This document shows positions 1 through 10,959 of a stretch of 64,000 bases of DNA, piece after piece. The DNA lies in the NCBI GenBank assembly GCA_003116975.1, contig BGKB01000026.1, positions 868,001 to 932,000 on the forward strand, written 5' to 3'. How positions within the stretch are numbered: the first letter of the stretch is position 1; every line of letters starts with the position of its first letter. Made by a program: the position numbers and the translations under genes. The stretch is from Aurantiochytrium sp. KH105. Lineage: Eukaryota > Sar > Bigyra > Thraustochytrida > Thraustochytriidae. Under the pieces are notes generated by a model. The model searched no databases and had not been told where the DNA came from. It saw only the letters and a program-made list of their open reading frames with translations.

Positions 1-344
1 CGGGTAGATCTAAGCGACTGATGAATCCCCCCTCTGAGCAACTTTTAACTTTGAAACTTTTTACATTTTTCAGGGTTTTTGCTATGATTAATATGGAGGG
101 CCATCAAAATTTCGGAATTTCGTGCTCAGTAGAACAACATAGCACGAAATTAGGGACACATTCAATGTGTCTTTTCAGTGGACCTCACAGCTTGTCTGCA
201 TTTTCTCCCACAGACCTCGTAAGGGTGCTCTAGTGGAGCTCCTCCCAGTTTTATGTTACGCATTGGCAAAAAACCATGCGCAACATCCTCACATGTTGAG
301 GGTTTACCTCACAGCCTCCACTGACAGAGAGGCCTTTTTCGTCC

Positions 345-857
345 TTGGCGGTTGATCTTGGCTTGGACGTGGCAGCAGCGGCAGTAGACAGGAAAAGACC
401 AATCGCTGCAAGGAGACAGACATCACACGCCCCAAGCACGCATCTACGTATGGTGGGCGCGCAATCCGCGCGCCCCGCAAGGGGGCCGCGCGCAGCCTCT
501 CAAGACGAAGAAGGCGAAGAGCCGGCTTCCGACACGTGAGACAGCTCACCACATGATGGGGATGGCGACGGCGATAACGATAGCGACAGCGAGGCTGACG
601 TGCAAGAAGATGAAGTCACCTTCACGGGCAAGCGGCGCACAGTCAAGCTTCGCGACACAGAGAAGAATCGAGTGTCTGCTCTTTGCAAGGAAGTGTCGAC
701 AATCAGCATGAAAGATGCTCAAGCAGCCTATGGTTCTTTCAATTTTCGAGCGTGGATCTTCGAGCACCCGTGGCGGCTTTATCTGACTTGTGAGGAAGTC
801 TTCGCTCGCCCTTGCGCGATTTGGTGGTCATGCAAATTNCATGGCATTGACACCTGA
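345..857 (+). pseudogene. Possible decayed ORF with in-frame TGA
   Basis: One reading frame stays open over this stretch apart from a TGA at 537-539. The part after the stop continues the same acidic style (many D, E and S) and then becomes a mixed-composition stretch of about 80 residues. The frame also crosses an ambiguous base (n) at 839. I recognise no family. Continuity of composition across the TGA suggests a gene with a nonsense mutation. Alternatively the stop lies in an intron, since GTGAG at 535 would be an acceptable donor. It could equally be chance coding-like sequence. Confidence 0.18.
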
Positions 858-2280
858 GGCGGGCAGCAGTGCGATCCCGCAGAAGCGTTTAGCTGCCCAG
901 ATCGGTCTTGCTGAACTCTTCCTTGATAACATTTCTTCCAATGTGCTATTTCAAACCCAAATAGACCAATCGCAAAAGCAGATGTCTCATCAATGACCTT
1001 CAATGCTCACACCAAAAAATAAACGGGTCTTCAACGGATAAATTTTCAAAGTTAACTGCACAAAAAATTACCGCAATGTCACGGCCTATCTCTTGCACGT
1101 GGCGCTGCGACCGCAATTTGATAGGAAGTTCTAGGCGTTAGATAGACTAAACCCATCAAGTGTCCAAATGAAATGGTCTAAACGAGTGAGACGCCCACCC
1201 CGTGCACTCCCGAGAGAGAGCCTTTTTTGGACTCCGACAGCCGCCACGGCGCTGGAGCTGGAGCTGGAGCTGGAGACGCCCGAGCCCGAGTCGCGCTCGG
1301 CCCCGACACGCAGACGATGGACGGTCGCGAGGAAGGCGCGAGAGGTGTTTTACGGACGGAAGCGGCGGTCGCGACGGGCGACGGCGAGGAGGGGGAGATG
1401 AGATGCACGCGGCTGGCCTTGACTTTTGGCGGTGTGGCGGGGCTGGCCGAGTATACACTGCGAGAAGGGCGTGCACCGCGTGGAGGACTACTCAGTAGTC
1501 TCGTCGTCGACGGAGAGGGGCGGCCCAGCCAGGTCGACGCGTCCGTCGCGGCCACGCCGAGCAGCTGTTTCTTCTAAGTCTGCTCACTATTCTGTCTGAG
1601 CACGTGTGCTGGCTAATGCCGCTGGGCTTGGACTTGGCCTTCGCGGACTCGTCGGGCAGCGACCAACTCGCGCGTCTCGCGCAGGTTTGTTTTTTCAAGG
1701 CTGAGTGGGGCTTGAGCACAGAAGTCGACCTCCAACCTGTTGAGCTCGCCCCGAGCTCGCTCGCTCGATCAAACTTGTCTGCGAGCTCCACGCTCGCTCC
1801 GAGCTCGCTCCGAGCTCTGGTCGAAGAGTTTGATTGATCACCAACCCGCGACGGCTCTCGCGGCTCTCGCGGCTCTCGCTTCTAGACCGATGCTCCACGA
1901 AGCGGCGCGACGCGACACGAAGCGGGCGGCAGGCTCGCTCGAGCTCGCGCTCGCTGGAGATCTGCGTGCTCGCGCCGGCGGAGCGCCGCGCCAGCCGCTC
2001 GGCTGGGCCGGGCTCGGCTGGGCTGGCCGGGCTGGGCGCGGCCGATGCGGGCTGATCTGGGCTGGGGCACGAAACGCCCGCGGCGCCGCGCCTCTTACCT
2101 GAATAAAAAAATAAAAGCGCCTCGCCGCGCGAGCTCGCGGCTGCGACCTGCGTGAGGCGCGCGCCTCTCGCGGCCTGGAGCTGCACGTCGCTCCGCGCGA
2201 GGCGGGTTTGGAGCGGAGCGGGCTGGACTGCCCCGTCTGCTCTGGCCGCACGGGTGGAGTGACGAGGACGGGTGGGTTGG

Positions 2281-2317
2281 ATGGATTGGATTGGATTGGA
2301 TTGGATTGACTTGGATT
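2281..2317. repeat. GGATT pentanucleotide microsatellite
   Basis: Seven or so near-perfect GGATT(G) units lie in tandem. It sits in gene-free DNA. Confidence 0.85.
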
Positions 2318-3177
2318 GAAACACGGAGACCGCCTCCGCTCCGCTCGCGGCCGGGCCTGCGTCCACGCAAACCTGCCTGCCCGCCGCCCGCGCCGCCCGC
2401 GCAGCTGCCACTCCGGTCCGGGACGACGGCCCGCGCCCTGGAGGAGGACAGTGGCGGAGTTCGGGGTTTGGGACTCGCAGGCGGAGTAAGACGCCGCGCT
2501 CACTGAGCCCGCGACGGCGAGCACGTCTTCGTCACGGCGCCTTCTTGCGAGCCTGCAGCTGCAGCTGCGTGCTCGCGCGGGGGCCCTGCCCGGCCCAGGA
2601 CGAGGCAGCCGCGCAGCCGGGCCGGACCGCGCGTCAACGCGAGCGGGGTCGCCGGCCAGGTGGCCGTGGGCCGAGATCGCCGACAACGAGGTCCTCGTGC
2701 GCCATATCGCCAGCGAGCCGGCCCGAGCAGCCCGCGTCGAGCACGCCGCCGACCTGTGTTTCGGCCCACCCTGCGATACTTTGGCGAAGCCCAGGATGGG
2801 AGCTTTGATGACGACGCATCAAGATCAAGAGAGAAGGCGGTGCAGAGGCGCAGACATTAAGCTCTCGTCGAACCAGCCAGGTGATACTGCGAACGGCTTT
2901 CCCGAAGCAAGCAAGCTAGGTCGACGCTCGGGATGCCTTGCGGGAGAGCCTGGGTGTGGCAGTGGCAGAGGCAGTTCGGTTAGGGATAAAAGTCGCGGTG
3001 ATGTGAACGGACGAGTTGTTTTACTTTACAGGAACGCGCGGACGAGGTGCGGTGAGAAGCGAGGCCGCTCTGCGGCACGTGCGATGCGACGGTGACAGCG
3101 ACTGACATGTGAGTCGGCCGTGCGCTCGCACGCTTGGAAGGTTGCATGACCCAGCAGTCACAACATCCTGCTCTGCC

Positions 3178-3212
3178 TTGCTTTGCGTTGCTTTGCGTTG
3201 CTTTGCGTTGCT
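3178..3212. repeat. CTTTGCGTTG decamer repeat
   Basis: Three exact tandem copies of CTTTGCGTTG are followed by degenerate TGC/TTG units. The repeat lies just beyond the 3' end of the RAD51B-like gene. The related CTTTG/CTTGC type recurs elsewhere in the window (32440-32470, 62212-62244). Confidence 0.8.
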
Positions 3213-3261
3213 ATGCTTTGCTTGCTCGCCAGGTGTGGATGTGCATGAATGGATGGATGGA

Positions 3262-4638
3262 TTATGCGCCAGCTGGAGAGGCTTGCTTCGCCTTCTTGAG
3301 GAGAGAGCGGGCAGGATCGACGCCGCGCTCGGATATGATAAAGTACGAGGTCGCGTCAGCGCGATGCGGGGCCTTGACGAGACTTGCGCGACGCAGACCG
3401 GCCACCTCGAGCTCAAAGGTGACACGCACGTTTACCGCGTGCGCCCAGGTGTTGCCCAGCGCAGCCAAGACGTGAACTTGGCGGCTGCCACCTCCCATCG
3501 GTCCTGGTCCCGAAGTCGAGGACGCTTCACCGTCCTCGAAGCGGTCCTGCGCGTCTGCGTACATATCCTCATCGTGCGCCACGCCAAAGGCATCTGCAGA
3601 GCTCAGAGCGCGTACGCCGCGCGCACCGTCACCTTCTTGCAGACGACCAGTTGTCACTTGGTTGGTCACAAGCACAGCGACTTGACAAGTTTCGCCTAAA
3701 AGCTTGAGGCGCGCGGCGAGACGAGATAACGCCTGTGCACCTCGCGCGCGCTCCGCCAGCGCGGCAACCGAGTCAACTACAACAAGGGCCACATCTTGCT
3801 CGGCCACGAGCAGCTCGACGGCATCGAGATCACGCTCAAACTGTTTGGCATTGCGCGGTGAAAACACAGTAATCTTGTCCGCGAGACGCGCGACCTCGTC
3901 AACCGGCATGTCGTCGCCGTCTCCCCGTGCGCGAATTACTTCGGCCACACGTTGCGCAGAAAACTTGTTTTCCGTATCAACAAAAACAACGTGGCGTCCA
4001 GTTCGCGCCGCCGCGTCGACGGCCGTAGTGATGCAGAATTGCGTTTTGCCCGTGCCGGCGCGTCCGACAACCTCCACGAGATGGCCAGGGGCCAAGCTAA
4101 ACAAGGGCAGAGGCGTGGCAATTGCCTCGCCGCCGAGCGTTAACAAGGCCGCCGCCGTTTGAACCTGTGGTCTGCACGCGCTTGCGACGCTATGGAGCAC
4201 CTCACGTGCATCTTCCCAGCCAACGTTGAGCATGCTCATGAGCTGCACCTGAGAGAGACTCAGCGCGTCCAACGCGCTGACATTGCCGTCCTCGTTAGCG
4301 GCCTTGGACGCGCCGGTCGGGTCCCTTGCATTTGGCTCGCTATGACTGCTCGCATTTCGTTCGCGTCTGCGCTCTTTACGGGCGGCAGCCTCGTTACTCA
4401 GCGTCTTTGCCAGCAAGGCCACCTTGTCAAGGCTCGCGCGTCTTGTCTTGCGCTTCTTCGCCCCTTCGCGAGCCCGGTTCCGCGGCGCGCTCAGGTCGTC
4501 TTCGGGCTCGCTCTCGGCGGCATCCGCTGCCGCATCCTTGGCGTCCTCCTCGGTGGCTTCTTCCGCGGCGCGAGCGAGTCTGCGCACGACGGCCTCCAGC
4601 GGCCACGCGCCCGCGTTACCGCCGCCCGCGCCGCCCAT
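3262..4638 (-). CDS. RAD51B: RAD51B-like RecA-family recombination protein
   Basis: A 458-residue RecA/RAD51-family ATPase, predicted nuclear, for homologous-recombination repair. Walker A is GRAGTGKTQ at about 192-200 and Walker B is ALVVVDS at about 284-290. Two features point to the RAD51B paralogue rather than RAD51 itself: the short N-terminal helical domain ending SACRPQVQTA (compare RACAPKMQTA, as I recall it for RAD51B), and FSAQRVAEV after the VDTE motif. A later LVTNQVTT matches the family L2-proximal strand. About 120 N-terminal residues form a charged extension not usual in RAD51B (about 350 residues in animals). Start is the first in-frame ATG (4636-4638). RAD51B assignment among the paralogues is likely but would need a tree. 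Confidence 0.82.
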   Translation of the reverse strand: MGGAGGGNAGAWPLEAVVRRLARAAEEATEEDAKDAAADAAESEPEDDLSAPRNRAREGAKKRKTRRASLDKVALLAKTLSNEAAARKERRRERNASSHSEPNARDPTGASKAANEDGNVSALDALSLSQVQLMSMLNVGWEDAREVLHSVASACRPQVQTAAALLTLGGEAIATPLPLFSLAPGHLVEVVGRAGTGKTQFCITTAVDAAARTGRHVVFVDTENKFSAQRVAEVIRARGDGDDMPVDEVARLADKITVFSPRNAKQFERDLDAVELLVAEQDVALVVVDSVAALAERARGAQALSRLAARLKLLGETCQVAVLVTNQVTTGRLQEGDGARGVRALSSADAFGVAHDEDMYADAQDRFEDGEASSTSGPGPMGGGSRQVHVLAALGNTWAHAVNVRVTFELEVAGLRRASLVKAPHRADATSYFIISERGVDPARSLLKKAKQASPAGA

Positions 4639-4951
4639 GTCTGCGCGCTTGCCTTCACGATCACCTCGCTTTGCGTTCTGCTTGCAGTGCGCAGATGTGG
4701 ACGTCGTCGTTGATGAGCAACCTTTTCGCTTGAATCGACTTGAACACGGAGTTTACACGGAATCCGTCGGAGATGGTATACATACAGGTGCCTCTTCCTT
4801 CGCGACTTGGGCCCTGGCAGGTGTGCTCTGACCGGCATCTTGGCATCTTGCTAACCTGCGTGCAACAGCTGCAGCGTGCCCCATGGATAAGGTAATACTT
4901 TCAATTGCTCGAATGCATCAGTAAGGTCTTTACGAATAGGGTAAAATGAAA
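4639..4951. other. Upstream region of RAD51B-like gene
   Basis: No gene is visible between the RAD51B-like start (minus strand) and the decayed frame beginning at 4952. It presumably contains the promoter and 5' leader of that gene. Confidence 0.4.
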
Positions 4952-5206
4952 TTAGCCTGACCTCCACTTCTTGAGGAGTTGCTTCATGTTGGCGAGCTTG
5001 GTCTTGAGCTGCTTGTTGCCTGGCATCGCACTCCAGCCTGCCTCAGTCGGATCCCATTTCTCTCGGAAGATTTGGAGAGCATCCATTGTCGCCAAGAATT
5101 GGTCAAGGGCTTCTTTGAGCGTTGCGACGAAGCGTGAATCCAGTCGGCAGCGCTTTCGCTCGGGAGCACGCTCTGCTTGCGTGATACTTTGTGTTCTTGG
5201 TGGTAG
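4952..5206 (-). pseudogene. Orphan coding-like frame, probably an exon or gene remnant
   Basis: An 84-residue minus-strand frame runs from just after a TAG (5207-5209) to a TAA at 4952-4954. The C-terminal half reads as ordinary soluble protein with amphipathic helices (FVATLKEALDQFLATMDAL, then KTKLANMKQLLKKW). The only ATGs are internal, so it is either a terminal exon or a degraded gene. Adjacent minus-strand frames at 5312-5754 are also coding-like but in different phases, which fits decay by frameshift. I recognise no family. Confidence 0.25.
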
Positions 5207-6846
5207 CTAGCGGGTCGCCGGGCTCTTCGCGTCTGCACCAACTTGTTCGTTATAGACTTGTCCTGGAGGAATTTACTTGTCTTTGGCCCTTCGAGCGCGG
5301 TCCACGCGGCATCAGTAGCAGCCCATTTGATCCAAAAGTAGTTGACGGCTTGCTATTCTTTGCAAAGTTCGGGTCGATAGCTTCTCAAAGTGTGCTATTG
5401 TTACACTTGTCCATTTCTCGGTCCGCTGGGGTGTCGAGAGGCCCGACCCTCCTTCTGAAGCCTGAAGAGACGCTTGAGCTCCGTGGTGAGATCGGCTTCC
5501 CTGACTGTATGTCCTTTCGAATGCGGCAGGGTTTCTACAAGCTCTCGAGAATAAATGAAGCAAAAGCTCTGTCTGCTGTGTCTCATATGCCTTGCAGTAC
5601 CAGCAGCAGGACCTACCATCGTCAGCGGCGGCAGCGCGTACGACCTGCGCAGCTTCGAGTGCAACTGATACGGCATCGTCTGCCGGCACGAAACCGCTTT
5701 GAACAGGAACTGACAGTGAGTGATCAGCAACTTCTCAAGTCGCGTGATAATCATGTCGTGAAGAGCTTATCTCCAATTCCTTCTCCAGCGACAATGACAA
5801 ACAGAGACAGGAACGACAAACTCGACTGCCGGTCAGCATATGCATGCAAATATGTGTACGTATGTGAGTCGTGGATCTGCGTCAAGATTGTGGTTCTGCT
5901 GAAAACGATCATTCTTTGGGGCCTCGAAATTGCTCTTGCAAATGAAAAGTGAGAGAGAGGTTATCTTCTCCATCCACACATTTGAAACAGGGCTCAATAT
6001 TGCAACATTTCGAGCACCCGAAGCGCGTGTCGTAGCAGAGGAAAACCCAGGTCCAAAAGCCCCTTCCCACCCCTCTGCAAAAGAGAAAGCCTCCGATGGC
6101 CTTGAAGAACCCTCTCCATCGTAAAGTGATTTGCCAATCCTAGTTGCGGTGGGGTAAAACCGGACTCGCGAATGACGCTGTCACAATCAAGACCTCCTTT
6201 ATCCTCAAATTTTATTGTCTGGTGTTACGTTTTATTTTGCCCCAAAGGCATGCGACCTTTTGCAGCGGAGCCCGATATGCCATTATCGCCCATTTTTTAT
6301 CGCGCGTGGAGCGTGTCCGCCACATGTGGATTCCGGTTGCCAAGACTTCCTTTGCTTATCGACAGCGCTTCCTCGTACCTCGCCAAGGCCTCGTACTTGT
6401 TGCTGTTGTTGTGTTTGTGATTGTCGTTGTTGGACTTTGTCTCCTTCGGCTAGTTCGCCGTTCTCCTTGGCTGCTCGTCTCGGATCGTCCCGGCTGGGTT
6501 TGACTCGGATCTTGCTTTGCTGTTGGCGAGTGTTGTTCTGAAAAGGCATATCTATAACGAGGAGGGGGGTCCGCCACTCCAAATCGGTGCCATCGACACT
6601 TTTTTGCGATTTTTTTTTCCAATATTCTATTTAAAAATGGTCTATCTTACAACTTGGGGCACTTTGGCTCTAATAATACCTGGTACTATCATAGGATAAA
6701 ATACCCTTGCGAAGAGCCTGAGCCATCACAGAGCGCTTTCGGCCCTAATAGCGCCTGAGGGTAGTCTTCGACATCACTTCATGCAAAAAGGACTTCTCTT
6801 CTTCAGAAACCACAACATAGAGTTACTCGGTGATTGTTTCTTTGTC
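5207..6846. other. Region without an intact gene
   Basis: Short out-of-phase coding-like patches occur on the minus strand at 5312-5754 (for example ELKRLFRLQKEG). The rest is AT-richer DNA with T-runs near 6600-6620. Nothing else can be supported. It may be remains of a transposon or of an old gene continuous with the 4952-5206 fragment. Confidence 0.3.
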
Positions 6847-8655
6847 CTACTTCTTGAAGAACAGCTTCTCCGGAATCTTCGAAACTCTAGCTCCTTGGAA
6901 TTGCAAGCAGTTTTCATAATGCGATGGTAAGTTGAAGCGCCACTGCAGAGATTCGCACAGACATGGCACGACCATGTTGGCCGCGCTTGTCTTCACGGCA
7001 GCCATGGTGTTGTAGCGCATGCCTTGTCTCCCAACACTGGTGTCCTGGTCGGTTTTGCAGTGCGTGAGCATTTGCTCGTTTGCCGCCTTCTTGATTGTGC
7101 ACCTTTCTTGACTCTCAATTCCGCACCATCCGCAAGGGTTCGGAGGGAGCAAGTGACGATGAAAATGGATGTGAGCTGCCATATGCTCGCGCAGACTCCT
7201 TTTTGCAACGTAAACGCTTTCTCCCTTTATGTCCCCGTACACTTCGCAGACGAGACAGAGAAACTTCTCTGTGACGCCGGACATTTTCAGCCTCTCCTTC
7301 TGCCCCTTCACCGACGCGCCTTTTGCCAATGCATTCCCGCCACCCTTCTGGTATGGGAGGAATTCCACTTTGGCAAGCCTTGGTATCTTCCGCCTCTCGC
7401 TTTCTGAATACGAAGTCAGGGTCTGCTGCGCGACTTTCAGAACGCTCAGCTCAAAGTTTGCCTAAGGCTTGCCACGACGGCTGGGGAGGGAGATCTCCGG
7501 TTGAAGTGGTACGGCGAGTGCGCCATTAACTTCCACCTTGTTGATCATTTCCACAGTCGCATGTGGATCATTTATGTTGTACCTCAAAAAGGGAGTCCCT
7601 GGCACCTCGTTGAGCCGTATAATGTGCCCTTTTATGAAAACCCCGGCTTTATTGAGACGGGATGCCTCGACGCATGATAATGCCTTATTTCCGTCCACGA
7701 TGTTTTCGATAAGAATAACAGCAAGGGTCTGGATACTTGCGACATCCACTAAAGTCGCCGCGAAGTCGTGGTGTTCGACTGTATCAAAGCCCTGGTCGTT
7801 GGGCTGGTCCTCCATCACTTTTTGGTTGGTGCTGCAGGTGTCGTTAGATCGCCCGCTTCCTTTCTCATATCCCCTCACTCGCTTCAGTCTGTCGGTACTC
7901 ATGCTTGAGTACCGATGGTTTTCCCAAGCGAAGCGAACGCGCGCTTAATACATGTCGCTTTGGGCACTTCTTCGCCTTTGCTGATAAAATTGCGTGAATT
8001 GGTCGATACAACACGATCGTCACCTTCTCGTCCCGCGTCTCCCCAAGTTCCTTACTTCAGTTGAGCTTGGTGAGCTAGAGCCAGGTGATTCCGAGGCATC
8101 TTGTGATGATGGGTCGTTCTCTAAGTCTGCATCTGATGTGGACGAGTCCGAGTGAAGAAAGGAGTGTTTGCTTGCAGAATCAGCAGGAGCCTTCTCAGCC
8201 GCACGCCGCTTGAACCCAAAGCGAGCAAGCACACCCATATCTGATCCTGATGCAACCGCGAATTTCTTCGGATGCCGGTTTCGCAAAAGGTGCTTCCGGA
8301 GATTGCCGTAATTGATGATTCCGTGCTTGGTTACTTTTTCACTATAGAAAACGAACGACGGCTTCTTGCAAGCTGATTCGCAGCAGGATATCGCGATGGA
8401 TCCTGACTTGGATCGGACGAGTTCAAAAATCTCGCCTTCATCATTCTTGCCAAAGGGCGGGCATTTGTTCTCCAACAATTTACCCATGAAGTCTTGCAAT
8501 GACGCAACGACAAAAAATCGAATGAAATCCTCGTTATACTCGCCATTGAAACGCGTCACCCAGTTAACACATCCATCGCGATCCTCCAGGGTCGACTGCA
8601 CCCACATTTTCAAGTGATTTAACTCCCCTGACACCCAAGGAATGTCGTTAGTCAT
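6847..8655 (-). pseudogene. Zinc-finger-like ORF interrupted by three in-frame stops
   Basis: Starting at an ATG (8653-8655), a single minus-strand frame of about 602 codons runs to 6847. It contains only three internal stops: TGA at 8020-8022, TAA at 7945-7947 and TAG at 7462-7464. No frameshift is needed. The N-terminal segment has a CCx4C...Hx4-5H pattern (CCESACKKP ... LRKHLLRNRH) followed by a serine/aspartate-rich tail. The C-terminal segment has CLVC followed by an HMAAHIHFH histidine cluster and CGWCG. These are zinc-finger-like and reminiscent of transposon-derived DNA-binding proteins, but no transposase core is visible. Alternatives are a gene whose introns cover the stops, or several separate small genes. 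Function unknown. Confidence 0.4.
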
Positions 8656-8693
8656 GGTTGCGCGCTTGGGCTTCCTAATCAGCTGTTATACTG

Positions 8694-8788
8694 CTGCGTG
8701 CTGCTGCTGCCTACTGTTGCCTGCTGCTGCCTGCTGCGTGCTGCTGCTGCTGCTGCTGCGTGCTGCTGCTGCTGCTGCTGCTGCAAAT
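8694..8788. repeat. CTG trinucleotide repeat tract
   Basis: Imperfect CTG/CTGCGTG repeats lie between the decayed zinc-finger frame and the acid phosphatase gene. They are not part of a convincing reading frame. Confidence 0.85.
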
Positions 8789-9096
8789 ACTAATGGGTTT
8801 GTTTACGTGGTGATTGTCACCCGAGCGCAGTGGCCGCGGTGTGCGAAACCCAATCTATATTAAGAGTCTCTTAGGAGTATACACTAAGTAGACTGCCGGC
8901 CGGCTCAAATCGGCGAAAAAAAATGTTTTACATCCTCGTGTACGAAATGTTTTTTCAGAACAACACTCGGCTGTTGGCCAGATTCAGGTTCTCATGGTTT
9001 TTGGCTCACACTAGCTCGTTCTCGCTCTGGCCGTCACCAGACAGACAACTAGCCTCACTACAACTATCTCGTCGTGAGGCGGCAAACGCGACCAGC

Positions 9097-10374
9097 ATGG
9101 CCAACACGTACGAGCCTGTTGGAGCGCACTTCGCGCCGCGGCGCGGCGTCAAGGGCGCTCCTTGTGCCGCCGCGTTCGTCGGCGTCGCGGTCGTTGTCGC
9201 GCTCGCGCTTTTCGTCGGATCGGGCAGAAATGTCGAGACAGAGACTGGCCTGGTGGAGGGCGCCGCAGGTTTCGCAAACAGAATCGGCAAGCAACTCGCG
9301 ACTGTACCATACGCCACGCAACTCGCGACTGTGCCATGCGCTACGCAACGAGGTCGCAACCCGTACGCAATCGATGCCTCCTCGTTAGAAACGCTAGAAT
9401 TCTTTGCCATCGGCGACTGGGGCCTTGACACAGAGTACAACAAAGACGACGGCCCGCGTGATGATTGGAACGTGCCCTTGATGCAGCATATAGGACAAAC
9501 GCTCAATGCCCGTATCGAAAAAGGCCAGGGATCATTTGTGCTCAACCTCGGTGACAACTTTTACCAGTGGGGAATCTCCGACGTAGAAGACGTCCGATGG
9601 GAAACCACCTTTGAGAACGTCTTTGCAACTCGCCGCGTTGTTCCGTGGTACAGCATGCTCGGCAATCACGACTACTTTGCCAATATAGGTGTAGATAACA
9701 AGCCTACAAGCGCGGGCATCGATGCTCAGGTGGATCGAACCTTCCACTCGGCCAATAAGCGATGGTGCATGCCGGACACCAACTACACGATCCTCCATGC
9801 GACTGCTCATGTCGACGTGCGCATTGTCGTCTTTGACTCGCAGGCCCTCGTACGCATCAGCCCCAACGCCGATTCGCCTGCATATGATACTCGTGCATCC
9901 CCCGACATTGAGGATCATCTCGCATGGCTGGAAAGGGCAGTGTGCGCCGAGGGTAGAAAAGGAAGGAAGACGATCGTCATGACTGCGGCGCACCACTTCT
10001 TCCTCTCTGCGGGTTTGTACTTTGATAGAGCACGGCAAGACGAGGCCATTCTCCGAGAGCGTGTTCTCCCCGTGCTCACGCGTTGCGGGGTCTCCATGCA
10101 TTTTCACGGGCATGATCATGTGACGCAGGTCATTCGCATCGACAAAAGTCTTTTGCAAGTTGGCGTTGGCTCCGCAGGCAAAAAGAATGGCATGATCCTT
10201 GGTACGCAAGATAGTCTTTCCAAAATGTACCCCGAACACCAGCTGCAAGCATACTTCTTGGACCAGCAGGCGGCCTTTGCTCAGGTGCAGATTTCCAAAG
10301 ACAATGTATCGCTCCGTTTAATAAACACGAGCGGAGATGCGTGGGGTCCCATGGTAGCCTCGCACATTGATTAG
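9097..10374 (+). CDS. Purple/tartrate-resistant-type acid phosphatase, membrane anchored
   Basis: A 425-residue metallophosphatase with the full ordered metal-ligand set of type 5 (tartrate-resistant) acid phosphatases: GDWG, GDNFY, GNHDY, AAHH and GHDH. It is expected to hydrolyse phosphomonoesters at a dinuclear metal centre in the secretory pathway or cell surface. Start chosen at MANTYEP; the frame is open to 8923, but the upstream stretch has no domain character. After this start a single hydrophobic segment (about residues 25-43, FVGVAVVVALALFVG) forms a signal anchor, so the enzyme is probably a type II membrane or secreted protein. Just after it a 9-residue unit (QLATVPYAT / QLATVPCAT) is repeated in tandem, a local 27-bp duplication. 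Substrate unknown. Confidence 0.9.
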   Translation: MANTYEPVGAHFAPRRGVKGAPCAAAFVGVAVVVALALFVGSGRNVETETGLVEGAAGFANRIGKQLATVPYATQLATVPCATQRGRNPYAIDASSLETLEFFAIGDWGLDTEYNKDDGPRDDWNVPLMQHIGQTLNARIEKGQGSFVLNLGDNFYQWGISDVEDVRWETTFENVFATRRVVPWYSMLGNHDYFANIGVDNKPTSAGIDAQVDRTFHSANKRWCMPDTNYTILHATAHVDVRIVVFDSQALVRISPNADSPAYDTRASPDIEDHLAWLERAVCAEGRKGRKTIVMTAAHHFFLSAGLYFDRARQDEAILRERVLPVLTRCGVSMHFHGHDHVTQVIRIDKSLLQVGVGSAGKKNGMILGTQDSLSKMYPEHQLQAYFLDQQAAFAQVQISKDNVSLRLINTSGDAWGPMVASHID

Positions 10375-10959
10375 CTCCAAGTATATTACACAATCGTAGA
10401 TAGCGTCATGTATTGAAATTTTTTTCGAAACGATTTGATGAAGAGTTATGTCGAGACCGTTCGTGGACTCGGATTCGCCATCTAGTCAACCGATGCGCGA
10501 GCACAGAGACTCGGGCACGACACCATGGCCAAATTGATAGTTGTTTGCGAGTCATGGCGTGCGATCTAGTAGCACCACGGCAAATTCCGATGAGGTTAAC
10601 TTTATTGACTCTTTCCGTGACCTGTCCAGATCATTTTATATTCGTGAGTTTTCGCGTGCGGTCTTGCAGCAGCACGGTAAACTGTCTCCTTTCATGATTT
10701 GACCCGATTTCGCTGACATTCATGACTTATTGCGTTCGACGCAGACGCACAGCAAACCCGGGCGATAGAAACATGCCGAGTAATACGAAATTTTGTCTTC
10801 AAGCATGCAAAGAAGGACTCAACCGAGCGAACAGAAAAAGGCACAACAAATAATGACAATCTACGACAAAATTCCAAAGTGGCCGACCGGATGCGCATGA
10901 ATGCCAACCCTTTGGAAACCCAGTCTTTCCAAACTCTTTCGAGCAAGCAACAAGGCTAG
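10375..10959. other. Convergent intergenic region
   Basis: The region lies between the 3' ends of the acid phosphatase gene (plus) and the PH-domain gene (minus). I see no gene or structured element; it should contain both polyadenylation regions. Confidence 0.5.

Larger units (their letters stand above)
1001..3261. other. GC-rich low-complexity intergenic region
   Basis: No supportable gene is visible. The stretch is dominated by simple sequence: GGAGCT repeats near 1254-1275, GAGCTCGCTC-type repeats at 1740-1960, and CTCGGCTGGGCCGGGC-type repeats at 1990-2045. Open frames here are long on both strands only because of GC-rich composition, and they encode R/A/P-rich peptides without domain character. 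Confidence 0.5.

Noticed and set aside
1695-2686. Long overlapping R/A-rich frames on both strands
   Set aside because: Simple-sequence GC-rich DNA keeps several frames open at once; no domain or ATG context supports a gene.
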